Shown: positions 12,301 through 23,000 of the stretch, in pieces
Position numbering within the stretch: the stretch's first letter is position 1
Layout: each line of letters starts with the position of its first letter
Source: Volvox africanus
Taxonomy: Eukaryota; Chlorophyta; Chlorophyceae; Chlamydomonadales; Volvocaceae
Assembly: GCA_030268105.1 (NCBI GenBank)
Contig: BSDZ01000013.1
Location: forward strand, 911,001 to 975,000
Direction: 5' to 3'
Length of the DNA: 64,000 nucleotides
Made by a program: the position numbers and the translations under genes
The notes under the pieces: model-generated
Database searches by the model: none
What the model saw: the letters and a program-made list of their open reading frames with translations, nothing else
Told to the model about the DNA's origin: nothing

Positions 12301-15300
12301 TGGGTGGGAACAGGGGGATGATGGGGACAGAGGCGTGGACGTGGTCGGGTGTTAGGGTCGGGGTTTAGGGTTGGGAATGCCGGAGAGGCGTAGGAAATGT
12401 CTTCCCTCTGTGCGAGGGGGTTGTTGAAGGTGGGGAGGTGCCGGCAGCAGAGGCTGGAGAGGGAGAGGGCGGGGTAAGGTTTCGCAGCTAGGGGGGGTTC
12501 GAGCTGGGCATCAGTCGACACCTCAGCAGCGCAGGTGTGCAGGTAAGCGGCCTCGAAAGCGCTCCCCCTCCCCCGTTCCCCCCTTCCCCCGTCTCCCCTC
12601 CCTGGTCCTGTTTGTGGCCCATGTCCCCGCATTACCCCTTCTAAGGCCATGTGCCACGCGGGCCTTCTGCATGACACGAAGTGTTCTAAAGTTATGTACT
12701 TTTCAAGTACCTTCTCATACAATTCGCAATAAAAGGCAATATTTTGAAACTTTACCCCTTTCCCCTCTTATGTCAATTTTATTGCCCCAGTCAGAGGCCT
12801 CTAAGCGAGCGAGGAGATGATGCGCCCTTCCTCACCCCGCGTTGTTCACCAGTGCCGAGTCCCCACTGGGCCAGACCTGAGCAGTGAATTTGATGTCGGA
12901 TACCACCTGCACATACCAGGCAGCAGCCAGCAGGCAATAAAGTTCGGGTGCATTTCGGTCCAACGAATAAGCCCCATAAAGACTAATAAAAAACTATAAT
13001 TGAACGCCCAAAACCTTATTACAAATCCTACCGGCCCGCTAAACCCTGAAGTCCTCTATAAAAGGGATGGCCAAAACCGCACCTGCACGTATCTCGCACC
13101 TCCCACTAATGCCTGCCGCAGCTGCACCTCATTTGTCACCACTGTCACCCCACTCCGCATCACCGTCCCCTGTTCCAGAGCGCCACCGAAACACAACGCC
13201 CGGTTGTTGGCGTTCTCTGCTTGCTGCACCACCACACCGTCAAACCGCCACGCTGCAGCCGACGGCGAGTTGAGCACATCGTACGTGTTTAGTGCACCCG
13301 CGCTGTACTGTCGCCAGGCGTTTTGCTCAAACACCCATTGCTGTATCGTCACGTTCGGCAAATCAGCGCTGTCGTCGGGCCGCCAGGCGTCATAAATTAT
13401 GCCACAGGAGGATGTTGTGGCAGTGAAGGTGCTGCTGCCGCTCTCGCTGCTGTTAGAGTTCACCGATGGCACCGGCAGCGCTGCCAGAGCAGCAGCGTGC
13501 TCCAAATCCACCTCCTGAGGCCACGCCTTCATCTGAGGCTGAAGACTCGGTCGCGTGGGATCAGCAGAGCAGCACCCCGGAAGCGCCCGCAGCTTTTTCA
13601 CCATCCCCGCCAAGTCCGGGACTTCCACAGTCGAGTCTTTAATGGATAGTACACCCGAGCCGGATACATCAAATAGACTTGGAAGCAATGGCCAATCGGG
13701 CGGCCAGGCGGTGTAGTTGGTGGAGAGAGATCCTTTAAAATGCAAACCGGTGAAATCGATCGCATTGCGTATCATCACAGCGCCCGCAAGGTTTTCCATA
13801 TTGATTGAAGGGTAGGAACCGGCACACGCGGAGAAAGACTTGGGCTGGCTGACTATGATGGGTCTGGAAATGCTGTAGGCCACGCGGTCAAGACCAATGT
13901 CATGGAAGATGCGGATGTGCCGAACAGCTGGGTTTCGGAATGAATCGGCGAAGGTGTACAGACAGTAAACGAGGGTGGTGTCCTCGCCGTCGTCGGCGTA
14001 GCAGGAGTTCAAATCCATGGGGGAGTAGCACGTATCCATGAAGTACCTGTAGGAAAACGTACGAATGGCAGACATGTGGGGAGGGACAGGATTACGTATC
14101 AGTTTTAAGAACCTTGCTAGGAAAATGTTTTGAGGAAGGGGTGGTAGTGGGTACCTGGGTACTGATGAATACAAGATAGGAAAGGAGCTAAGACGCTGCT
14201 TTTGATTATCGTATCTGTTTTGCGTGTGTTGATTAAATATCCTCACTCGCACTCGAGCTCTTTCGTTTCTCCCCCCCTCTTCACGCACGCACACAGTCAC
14301 ACACCCGCGTGTCTTTAGATGCGCACACACGCGATCAGGCACGCGCGCATACTTAAATTAAATGCACGCCTATCATGCACTACTAACAGCAGCAACAGCA
14401 GGCCAACAGCATAAAGACCAACAACCAACTGCAGTCGCACCAACAGCCGCTCACCTTCCCGTAGGCTGGTCCAGGCTCGAAAACTTGATCAAATACAGCG
14501 CTGGGCGCTTCAGCTGCAGCCCCTCGCCCGTGTAGACGCTCCTTAACGCATTCTGTCCCTCCCGTGCCCAAAAGCTGTCCGTCAGTAAAGGATTGAAGGC
14601 CCACATGACTGTGGGGAGGAAGTGAAACACTGTCAGTCTGAAAGTGATGGTTCCGCCGCTGCTGAGGAGCGCTGGCACCGGACCCAGGCCTGAGAGGTTC
14701 TGCGGGGTGCTGGGCAGGAAGTTGCGGAGGAAGACCTTCTGTAGGAGGAGACTCCTGAGGGACAGGGGAAAAGGTAGGGAGCAAGGGATCAGGCGGCAGT
14801 TAGCGGGTAAAAGGGAAGAGACGGAGGGAGGGATAAGGGAAGAGTGGGAGGAAGGGATAAGGGAAGAGAGGGAGGGAGGGAGGGACCCGATAATGAAAAT
14901 CCACAGTGTGTAGAAAGTAGGATGGAGAGTGGCTGGGTGGGAAGGAAAGCTACGGAGCTTCGCCAGCCCTGGTGAAGCCGGTGACGACGAGGTGTGAGGC
15001 TCGGCTCGGCTGTTCGCAATCTTGGTATTTAATAATGCATTTTGCATCCACTTTCAGAGGAGTTCGCATTTCACTACAGTGGAAACACAGTCGAGGGCTG
15101 ATAAGGGTTGCTTGCGGGAAAAAAGCGCGACCGGTACAGGTACACGTGTGTGAGGAAGGAAACCCTGAGACGTCAAAATGCCATGGAAGAAACTAGAAAT
15201 TTATGAAGTAGCCGAGGCATCACACACCCTATACAAAGTGACCGTCTTACCCGTGCGTGGTTCTTTGAGCTACCTCATTGGACTAGCAATGAGCTGCCGA

Positions 15301-15888
15301 GCCACTTGACTCCATATCAAAAAGTTCAACGTTAGACAATTACGCACCATTCGCGTATCTACAATGAGAAGACCGTCGGAGTGTAACCCGAGGATGGATG
15401 CTCGATGCCAGGTACACATCCGACTTCCTATCGGGCAGCAGGCCGAGAAACTGGGGAGTACTAGGCCCCGCTTATGAATCAACCGTCTCGGCTCACCCTG
15501 GTGCAGTCACGTTAATAAGGGGCCGTGCAGGTGCGCCCTTGCTGCCACAAAAGTCCAGCTTGAAGCGATAAGATGAATATATAGTAACTTGCTTCGTAAT
15601 CAACACTGGGCCAGGCCAGTTCGACTCATTAAAGTTTAGGTTCGCCGTGACAGCGACCATGGTTGCTCCAGAAAGCAAAGCTGCTCGAAGCTCCACAGTA
15701 CTTGCCACAGATACTTCAACCTGGGATTGTGCAAACGTTGCTACCACGAGCTGTGGCAGGAGGACTAACAACACGGACAGGCCAATGCGGGTGCTTCCGC
15801 TCAGCGACTTGACAAGAAAACTCCATGCTTTTCCCCTGCGAGGATCTTCATCATCGATGCCTTTCATAGTTTCCCGGTTCATTGACAC
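4119..15888 (-). CDS. Receptor-like TKL protein kinase, 18 exons, about 1,639 aa
   Basis: Exons (minus, 5' to 3'): 15497-15888, 15348-15450, 14455-14738, 13083-14046, 12836-12906, 11962-12208, 10521-11386, 10203-10276, 9885-9991, 9462-9566, 9081-9142, 8393-8630, 7590-8078, 7167-7235, 6242-6370, 5934-6055, 4923-5112, 4119-4526; every junction keeps phase. A hydrophobic signal or anchor segment lies at residues 36-55. The extracellular part (about 56-780) has many N-glycosylation sequons and an internal duplication. The membrane helix is at about 782-808, followed by an Arg-rich stop-transfer stretch. The kinase domain starts near 1007: glycine loop GEGSYGRV, Lys1036 in VAAK, HPNIVQ, LVQEYCDLGSL, catalytic HADLKPRN (Asp1313), DFG near 1337 and MAPE near 1365. 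The Arg before the catalytic Asp is Ala, so it is non-RD. A Gly-rich insert of about 80 aa and an Ala/Pro-rich insert of about 95 aa interrupt the N-lobe and the hinge side. Family knowledge: TKL kinases with ectodomains are expanded in volvocine algae; the ligand is unknown. The Ala-rich C-terminal exon is the least certain. Confidence 0.85.
4527..4922 (-). other. Last intron of the receptor kinase, AT-rich
   Basis: The intron runs from a GTGCCC donor to a CCTGCAG acceptor. Its middle (about 4690-4850) is strongly AT-rich, unlike the GC-rich exons. It contains (ATC)/(GAT) triplets that can fold on themselves near 4801-4830. Confidence 0.55.
5302..5555. repeat. 39-bp minisatellite, about 6.5 copies
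   Basis: A pyrimidine-rich (plus strand) tandem repeat with a 39-bp period, combining CTTCCCCTCTCC-type and CTTCCACCCGCTTCGCCCG-type segments. Copies are nearly identical (single-base changes such as CGCTCG for CGCCCG). Because 39 is a multiple of 3, all frames stay open as false 13-residue repeats. It lies in intron 16 of the receptor kinase (5113-5933), so I read it as non-coding. Confidence 0.85.
6428..7027. repeat. (GAGAG)n pentanucleotide microsatellite, about 600 bp
   Basis: Almost pure period-5 purine tract on the plus strand with one early variant (GAGAC near 6515) and a phase slip close to the right end. It sits inside intron 14 of the receptor kinase (6371-7166), so the transcript carries the pyrimidine (CTCTC)n strand. 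Open frames across it (Gly-Glu-Glu-Arg-Arg or Ser-Pro-Leu-Leu repeats) are artefacts. Long homopurine tracts can adopt triplex DNA and are unstable in length. Confidence 0.95.
9259..9357. repeat. (TA)n dinucleotide microsatellite
   Basis: About 40 TA units preceded by a degenerate TATACACAC segment, in intron 10 of the receptor kinase (9143-9461). It is self-complementary and could extrude as a cruciform. Confidence 0.9.
10115..10197. repeat. C-rich CCCTTT/CCCCTTT microsatellite
   Basis: An imperfect CCCTTTCCCC repeat on the plus strand within intron 8 of the receptor kinase (9992-10202). On the transcribed RNA it is G-rich, close to the exon 8 donor, and could form G-quadruplexes. That last point is inference. 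Confidence 0.7.
11640..11865. repeat. AT-rich imperfect foldback plus (GT)n tract in kinase intron 6
   Basis: Two inverted segments surround a short AT loop: ATAATGCGTTTTTTAA near 11745-11760 and its complement near 11778-11794. Outer segments ATACATACTT and AAGTATGTAT extend the pairing. A (GT)n run follows at about 11825-11861. The whole block is far more AT-rich than its surroundings and lies between exons 7 and 6 of the receptor kinase. It could be a small MITE-like element or a relic hairpin. Confidence 0.6.
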
Positions 15889-16429
15889 TTGAGTAGCCCC
15901 GAAGAGAACTAACCCTGTCTCCTCACACTATAATCTTTTCATTTTAACTTAGAAGCGAAGTGAAAAGTAATGAAACATGAAACCTAGGAATCCGCTCGGA
16001 CAGGCACCTGTACCCGGTGCAAGCGGACAAAAGTGAGGCTTTGCAGCAAACTTGAATAATATAACGGAGAAGGTTTGTACATACAGTTATGAATGGCTAT
16101 TGTCTAATTTTCAGGGCCATAGCTTGCACATGCAATTCGGATGACTTGCGAAGTTGCAACGAACTACGGATGGGACGAGACTGGACATAACACAAGCACC
16201 CGACGCAGCTACGCAGCATCATGATGTAAAAAATGCCAAGCACTAAGACAACAATTGTGAAATTCAACTTGCGGTGATGAGCCAGCAAGGGTCTCATTTG
16301 CTAACAGTTGCTCTTCTTCTATGTCGCCTACAGGGGAAGTTTAGGGTGTGGGTAAATCCCAGGCTGTAAACACAAGGTTGCTTGGACCATTTTAGTTTTA
16401 TTATTTCACTTAATGTGACTCAAAATTGC

Positions 16430-16520
16430 AGAGCTTGGATATCATATCATTAATTTCAACTCGTAAAGGTTCGTAAGGCCCAGACGAACCAGGAGGCTCA
16501 AGGGCCGCAATTTTGATCAA
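16430..16520 (-). mobile_element. LINE 3'-end fragment
   Basis: On the minus strand the segment TTGAGCCTCCTGGTTCGT followed by GGGCCTTACGA matches, with few differences, the terminal part of the LINE at 39131-39170. A different AT-rich tail follows (AAATTAATGATATG). This looks like a severely 5'-truncated insertion. Confidence 0.5.
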
Positions 16521-19086
16521 AGGAAGTTGTTTTAAGATAAACACAAAGCTAGATTGTAAGTTAAGTCCAATCAAGCAATGAAGGGATTTAACTTCAAGAG
16601 GACGTTTCTTTCGTACCGGATGCCTACCCATATTCGACAGCCTTATTAGACGGATGGTATGGATAAGTTGGGCGAAGCCTAGTCGGTCCCTCGCCTACAT
16701 TATTTACAGCATCGCAGCATCCTGCCTCAACCTTAGGCTAGCAACGTTGGCACCGCTTCAGCATAACCGGGGCATTACATCAGCACCGACATGGTGTCAA
16801 TTCTCTACGAAACTAGCATTATCGCAAACACAACACCAAGTACCACCAACACCAAGTACCAATAACCCCTCGAGCGACCGGTAGCTTGCTTTGCTCCTAA
16901 CCGTCTGTAACACCCACGCGCCAAGCAGGAAACGAAGCACGGAGGCATACATATACTGCCATCGGAGTATAGCTAGCACCAGGTTGCGACATACCCAAGG
17001 AAGTGGAAGGTAATAGTAAGTCGCTTGACGATGCACAACGCTCTTGCATTCGATAGCTGTTATGGCCCCTGGCATGATCTAACCGAATGGACCCAAATGT
17101 TCGCCTAATCTACGAAATTTGTCAACTTTGTCATGATCGGCAATCCGGAAGATCACTTAGTTACCTCATCAGCTTCATTACCGCGGATTTCTCTTGAATG
17201 CCGCCAGTTTTGTATAAGCTATTGGCAAGAGCTGTATTTAACGAGTTCAAATTATATTAACTGATTTTGGGTAGTGCTCCTATTCAATTGAAATGAAGCT
17301 TTTGTGTACTGTATTGGTTCGCCTTTTCCTGTACTCTCTCTTCTAGCCTACGCGACACTTGTACATTTTCGCAACCTATTCTTTCCTATCGCGTACGCCT
17401 GCAGTCTGCCTTCTCCCCCGCCGCTCTACATATATACATCGCACAGTTACTCCATTTCAGGCTTAATTCTTACGATGAAGCAATAAAACGGACGAGTGAT
17501 GTTATGCCCCAACTTTACTCCGCTATGCGGTTTCATCTTTGTAATCGTTGCCACCGGTGAAGGCAGTGCTATACACGCAAGTGTGGCTCAATCCTTAATC
17601 TTGAATGGGAAAAAAGCGCTTCCACCATTCGTGCAATTTATTACATCAGGTAACATCATTCACCCCTTCCGCAACCCAGTCAAGACTGAATGTCATTAAA
17701 ACGTGTATTGGACCCAACATGTCACGATCAGACATTATCCTGGGCCGACTGTCAAGGGTCAGTTCATCTGGCTTGACGGACCATAAGGCCCTGAAGTATA
17801 ATTTTAGGCTTATCCTTCAGCGTCGATCAGTCGGGGAAAGTGTCATCCTTCCCAACTGACAGTCGGAGCCGGGCTTAGGGCTATACACATACACACAGGG
17901 CTATTCACCCACGCACCCATGCATCACGTCATCAAATCAAAGAACGAGTTGTAGCCAGGGATTCGTGAAATATGATGCAGATGATGATAGTGAGAATAAC
18001 GCAATCAGGTGATATTCCCTCTCCGAGGCGCACACTGCCTCGTGCATGAATGATCATGTCGTGGCGCAAGGAGGCCGTGGCAGGACGGGTCACCGAAAAA
18101 CACCACGGTACTATGAGGCCGCGTGTCGGGTTTGCTGTGGCGGAGGGCCGTGATGTGCACCGGATGGGGAGGACCCGGGAGAACCCCGGGCCGCTGACAG
18201 CGACACGGGAGATAGGCCGCATGGCGCGGTGAGGAAGGCTGCAAGGGTCGTTCCTAGCAGCCACTTCAGACACACACGCGCATACATCGCCTATCGCTGC
18301 CCCCGAACTAAGCCGGCAACCCCCCCGAGCAGGAAAGGGCAATGGCGATCAGAGACGCATGGGTTAAAAAGCTGTTGAAGCCCGTCTTAACCCATACGTA
18401 CAAGACCCTAAGTCCACCTTTCCCTTACCTCCAGTCCTCAATGCGGCGCTGGCTTACCTTGTTCATGTCAATGTACAGGACGGGTTAAAGAGCAGCGATA
18501 GCGGTTATAGTGGTGATGAGGCCAGTGGCGGAGGAGGAGGAGCAAACGACGCGGTGCCGGCGACGGCGAAGTTGGACTTGCACTCAGCAACGCTGATAAT
18601 CAAAATGCATTGAAGAGAGCAACAATCGAGTCATGGATAAGATGAGGGATCCAGCGCAGCGTCGTCGGAGGGTGTATTCACCCATCTTCCTTTATGTTGC
18701 TCGCGCGTCGCAAGGACAGCAAGAACACAAAAGAATATACGTTTCATCTCTCGTGGATGCAGCGGATAAATTTCTATGGCATCTAAGCAATAAGTTCAGG
18801 GTGCGCCGCCGCATTGTGGTCATATTGCAATCCGCCACAAGAATACTTGGTAAATTTAGGTGCACATTTACAAGCTTCATGAGAACTATCTGTAATGGGC
18901 AAATGCGCCTTTATATTGGCTGACGGCACCAGTAAAATGTCGTATGTCATGCCGTGTGCCGTACTGTTCCGTCAGTTTTCTTGTCATCTAGCAGACATTT
19001 AAATGTTAAACTACATGGTATCATCATGGCGGTGTCCTCGCGTTATACATTTTTTGCCAGATCTTGCATTTTTTAAAATCCACGAT

Positions 19087-19128
19087 CGCTTGGGCCCTAC
19101 GAGCTCTGACGAGCTTGTAGCATAACGT
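19087..19128 (+). mobile_element. Second LINE 3'-end fragment (diverged)
   Basis: TGGGCCCTACGAGCT...GACGAGCTTGTAG resembles the terminal stretch of the 39-kb LINE (GGGCCTTACGAGCT...GAAGCTTGTAAC), with about six differences in 31 bases. Short and diverged, so only suggestive. Confidence 0.35.
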
Positions 19129-19435
19129 TGCTTCGTGGGGAGCTCAACATCCGTTTCAATCCGATGAGAGAATGGACATGGTCGTCTGGCAGTATTTGTT
19201 CTGTATGGGGACAGGGATTGCAATATGTCATCGAGGAAGACCTGTGTTGCTCGTGCGGCTGGCAGAGCACTCAGGTTGGGATACCTGTACTTCTGATAGA
19301 ACCATCTGGAAGCGACTTGATTTAGATCTGCGACACAGTGCCACCAAACTGGAAAGCTGCAGTACCCAGCAGCCCATTGTGGTGTGGGGCCCAGCTATTG
19401 CCTGGCAGTTCCTCTCCGTACACGGTCCATTACCG

Positions 19436-19440
19436 TTACA
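19436..19440 (-). terminator. Candidate TGTAA polyadenylation signal for the lipase
   Basis: TGTAA on the minus strand, about 595 bp after the predicted lipase stop codon at 20035. It is the first such motif I found downstream. Confidence 0.4.
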
Positions 19441-20034
19441 TTATAAAAACCTTGAAAGCTAAAGACGTCCCCGTAGCTGTCCCGCATCTTCCGATAGGCA
19501 ATTTTATGATATTGTTTCCAAGGGCCTAGTTTAGTAGGCCTAGTTTACCCAGAGCGTGTTGCTGCCCAACTTCAACAATAACTCCGCACAATTCCAAATC
19601 CTCGTGGACCGTCAGATTTGCTGAATCTTGGAACCTATTAAATTGCCCCTCCGCGGCTTCCTCCTCTCCAAGCAAACCCAATTCCAAAGGACCTCTGCTC
19701 TCGGGACAATACTCCACATCTTTCCGCATAGCCGCAATCCTCTGCCCCGCTCTGGCAGACCCCGACCCACGGTGAAAGAGTGAAAGGCAGGAGGAGCTAC
19801 GCAACAAAAAAACAATCCAGTGATGTTGCCCGTCGCAAGGCAAATCCTGATAGTGGATGCAGTGAAGTTTCCTGAAACCAACAGGGAAATGTTTCCCCAT
19901 CCAATCACCCGTAACACCATCCTCTCTGAAAGGGGGCCTCCTTCCTTCCCTCACACACACACCAAACTTCCAACCTCTCCAGCTTGCCAGGGTGCGAGCT
20001 AGCTAGCCATTTCCGCGACGTCCTTAGCATGAGG

Positions 20035-23000
20035 CTAAAGCTTGTCGTACACATCCTCTGGCCCCGGAACTAATCCCTGCTCTGGATCCGGCAGGCAGGA
20101 CCACATCACCTGCACGTACGTCTGGATCCAGTGGTCTCGGAACGACACTGGGAAGTGAAATGAAACGCCAGCGTCGTCCAAGTTGCCTTCCTCCTCAGCC
20201 ACATGCGCCTCCACCATCACGGCCTGCATTACTTTGGCCTTCGCCTCAGTCTCAGTCTCAGCCTCAGCCACTTCAAAATTCACCTCCTTCACGTCCACCG
20301 CAGCCATCTGTGCCGCCGCCACCTGCTCGTTGGCCTCCTCGATTACACCCGGAGCTCTGCCGTGCAAGGTGCCACCACTCTCACTGCCGCCACCAATACG
20401 CATCTGCCGCTGGTGTCCAGCAAGCAACCTCCGCCAGGTGGTCCCTCCTCCTGTTGCGCCTCCCTGGAGCTTTACTGCTGCCACTGTACCTTCGGCCATC
20501 GTCCCTCCCACCATGGTCGCCTCCACATCTAACACCGGCTCCACCGCACTCTCTCTCTCTCTCTCACTCTCACTCTCACTCGCACTCATAGTCATGGTCG
20601 CACTTGCACTCATAGTCATGGTCGCAGTCGCACTCGTGGTGGCCTTCCCGTCTGGCATCACTGCTGACGCGAAGACATCGTCATCCGCCAGCAGCTCCGG
20701 CGGCAGCACCCTCAGGTCCTTACAAGACTGAATAATTACCGATGCGCCCACATGACGCCATGCAAAACCCAGTGGCAGCATGGGAATGATGTCGCCCGTG
20801 TTTTCCAGCCGCATTGTGACACCTTGTCTGAACGGCATTTACGAAGTGTGAATAAAGGGAGGGGGAAATCAAGGGAGGGGCTGAACCAAGAGCGCAGAGG
20901 TGTAGCGGCTGGGCAGAAGAGAAGAACCAATGACCCAGGCAGGCCTGAACGACAACCGGACAACGGGCTATTCATGGCGCGTGTGTGTACTGTCATATCC
21001 TCGACAGGGGGATGTCACTGGGTAATAATACCCGAGATGATGACCGGTTGCCAATCTGGAGGACATCCTCCGGTCGGGCCTTTGTTGCACGTGGATATTA
21101 TTACAGAGATGCTACAGACATGTGTATGGGTGGGGTGCATGTAAGTGTGGAGTTGGAGGTGATTGGGGGAATTGGTTTGCGGGTGGGATGGTGGGATGGT
21201 TAATGGTGGTGGTCACAATGATGGGGTGGTAGCCGTGGATGAGGCGGGGTTGTGGGGGTGTGGCGGCCATGTGGTGACGGTACGAAGACAACGATAAGAC
21301 GCCCCACGCGCGGCGCAGTACGACTCACAGCTCATAAGACTGCGCCCAGGACTCATCCCCAACCCGGGGGCAGCCGTACGTGTATACACCCGTGGCGGTT
21401 AGACCTGCCAAGGTTGCGCAGGCAGACAGGGGGGGTTCAGACGACGATGAACGAAGGGGAGAATGGAGGGAAGGTAGAAATTAGTCAGTTATTTAGTTAC
21501 AAGTCGCCAACACCCACCTTCTTGTATATCCATGTACGACGCAGCCATCAACGCTACTGCACCGCCTAGGCTGTGTCCGAATACCCATAGCCGCGCGCGG
21601 GAGGAGCCATACACGTCCTCATAGAACGCATCACCACGGCCGCCGCTGCCACCATCGCCTAAGGCCGATGTGACTTGGCCGCCACCACCGCCGCCACCGA
21701 TGGCTACTGCGTCTTGGCCGGCGGTCGGATCCGACGATGCTCCCGCTGCAGTTGCCTTGTCGATTGCCGTGCGAACCCGGTCAAGGATGGCTCGGCGATT
21801 GGCCGCGAAGACCTTTCCCAGGGAGATTCATAAAAAGGGAGCAGGGGGGAGGGGGCAAGTGTAGGGAGAGCGGTCAAGCAACCGGGGGAAGAACGAACTC
21901 GTACCAAAGCCGTACCTGAGCTGGAGCCATAACAGACCACGACACAGTAACCCCCCACAGTTCGTGGCCTATACGCTCCAGGGAAGGGAGGGAGCAAAAG
22001 CGGTTTGAGCCGGCGGAGACGCCACAGACCAACGAAGTGCGAATTTGGAAGTCTCGCATTTGGTGTAGGGGTGAGTGGTGGGGGTGAGGGGAAGGAAACA
22101 CGGCGCCCTCACGATAAGGAAAGGGGTTAGGAAGGAAGCGGAAAACATATAACAAGAAATACGGCGAAAAATACAACTAAAATTACGGCAAATTAAAATT
22201 ACGGCAAACATTGCAACAGAAAAAGACATAGCGGAAAAAAGGGCGGCACAAACCAAAACGGCAGCACCGGCTCATTTGAGATGGATATGATGCAGTTATC
22301 AAAATTACGTTAACTGTTATCCACGGAGTTGGGATGAGAGAAAACGAGAGGCCCGTACTGCAGTCGTACCTTGTAAAAACCCAGTGCCACGTTGGTTCCC
22401 CGCCGCCCGCCCCCGAAGTCCGCCACATTAGTCATCCTGAAGGAGGTAACATCTGCGCAGATGTGGTAAGAGGCGGATGATTGGGGCGCCGTCAGGGTTT
22501 GTTCTCGGTTTTCCGGGTGGGGAAAGGTCCTGAAAAACGAGTTGAGAAAGGGGCCGAAAATAAAGGGGCAAAAACGGGGCAGTTGAAGATCAGGGGAGGA
22601 GAGGCAGGGGAGGGGAGGAGGGGTGGGGGGAATTTGCAGGAAGGACATTCCGCAATAAATGAATGGGCGCATTTGCGCAAGGCAGGATGGGTTTGACAAC
22701 AAGGGGAGGAGGAGAGGAGGGCTGGGGGAGGAGGCATATGGGGAGGGAGAGAAGGAGGAAGAAGAGGAGAGGGAAAGTCGAGGAGAGGCGAGGGGGAAAG
22801 GAGGCAAATTAGGCCAGGTGACGGGGAGGATGGGGGGAAGCAGGAGGAGAACGCTAGCTCTGATCGCGCCTTCGCATACTTCCTTTGTGTATGTGTGTAC
22901 TGTAGACCGTAGAATTGTACACGACCTTACTTTGTCCACAGAAAAACAAAACCCTATTTGCCGTATACGTTCGTACAAACGCACCGGCCAGCCAGTTTTG

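Larger units (their letters stand above)
15889..19425. other. Unassigned region between receptor kinase and lipase, with LINE scraps
   Basis: No gene model could be built with confidence. Two short matches to the 3' end of the LINE at 38-39 kb are present and listed separately. A GC-richer stretch at about 17950-18620 has open frames on both strands: a minus-strand candidate first exon 18429-18466 with a GTAAGG donor, and a plus-strand frame running to a stop near 18614. Neither shows a motif I recognise. The 5' UTR and promoter of the receptor kinase should lie just above 15888. Confidence 0.45.

Noticed and set aside
17605..17859. Peptide LTDHKALKYNFRL, like the end of a LINE endonuclease domain
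   Set aside because: The match is very short and the rest of the frame shows no endonuclease residues. Not strong enough to call an element.
20985..21065. Lipase-like peptide [17 protein letters not shown] in the intron between exons 7 and 8
   Set aside because: Its phase does not fit exon 7 and it runs into a stop. Joining exon 7 directly to 20827 keeps phase and restores the Asp and His motifs.
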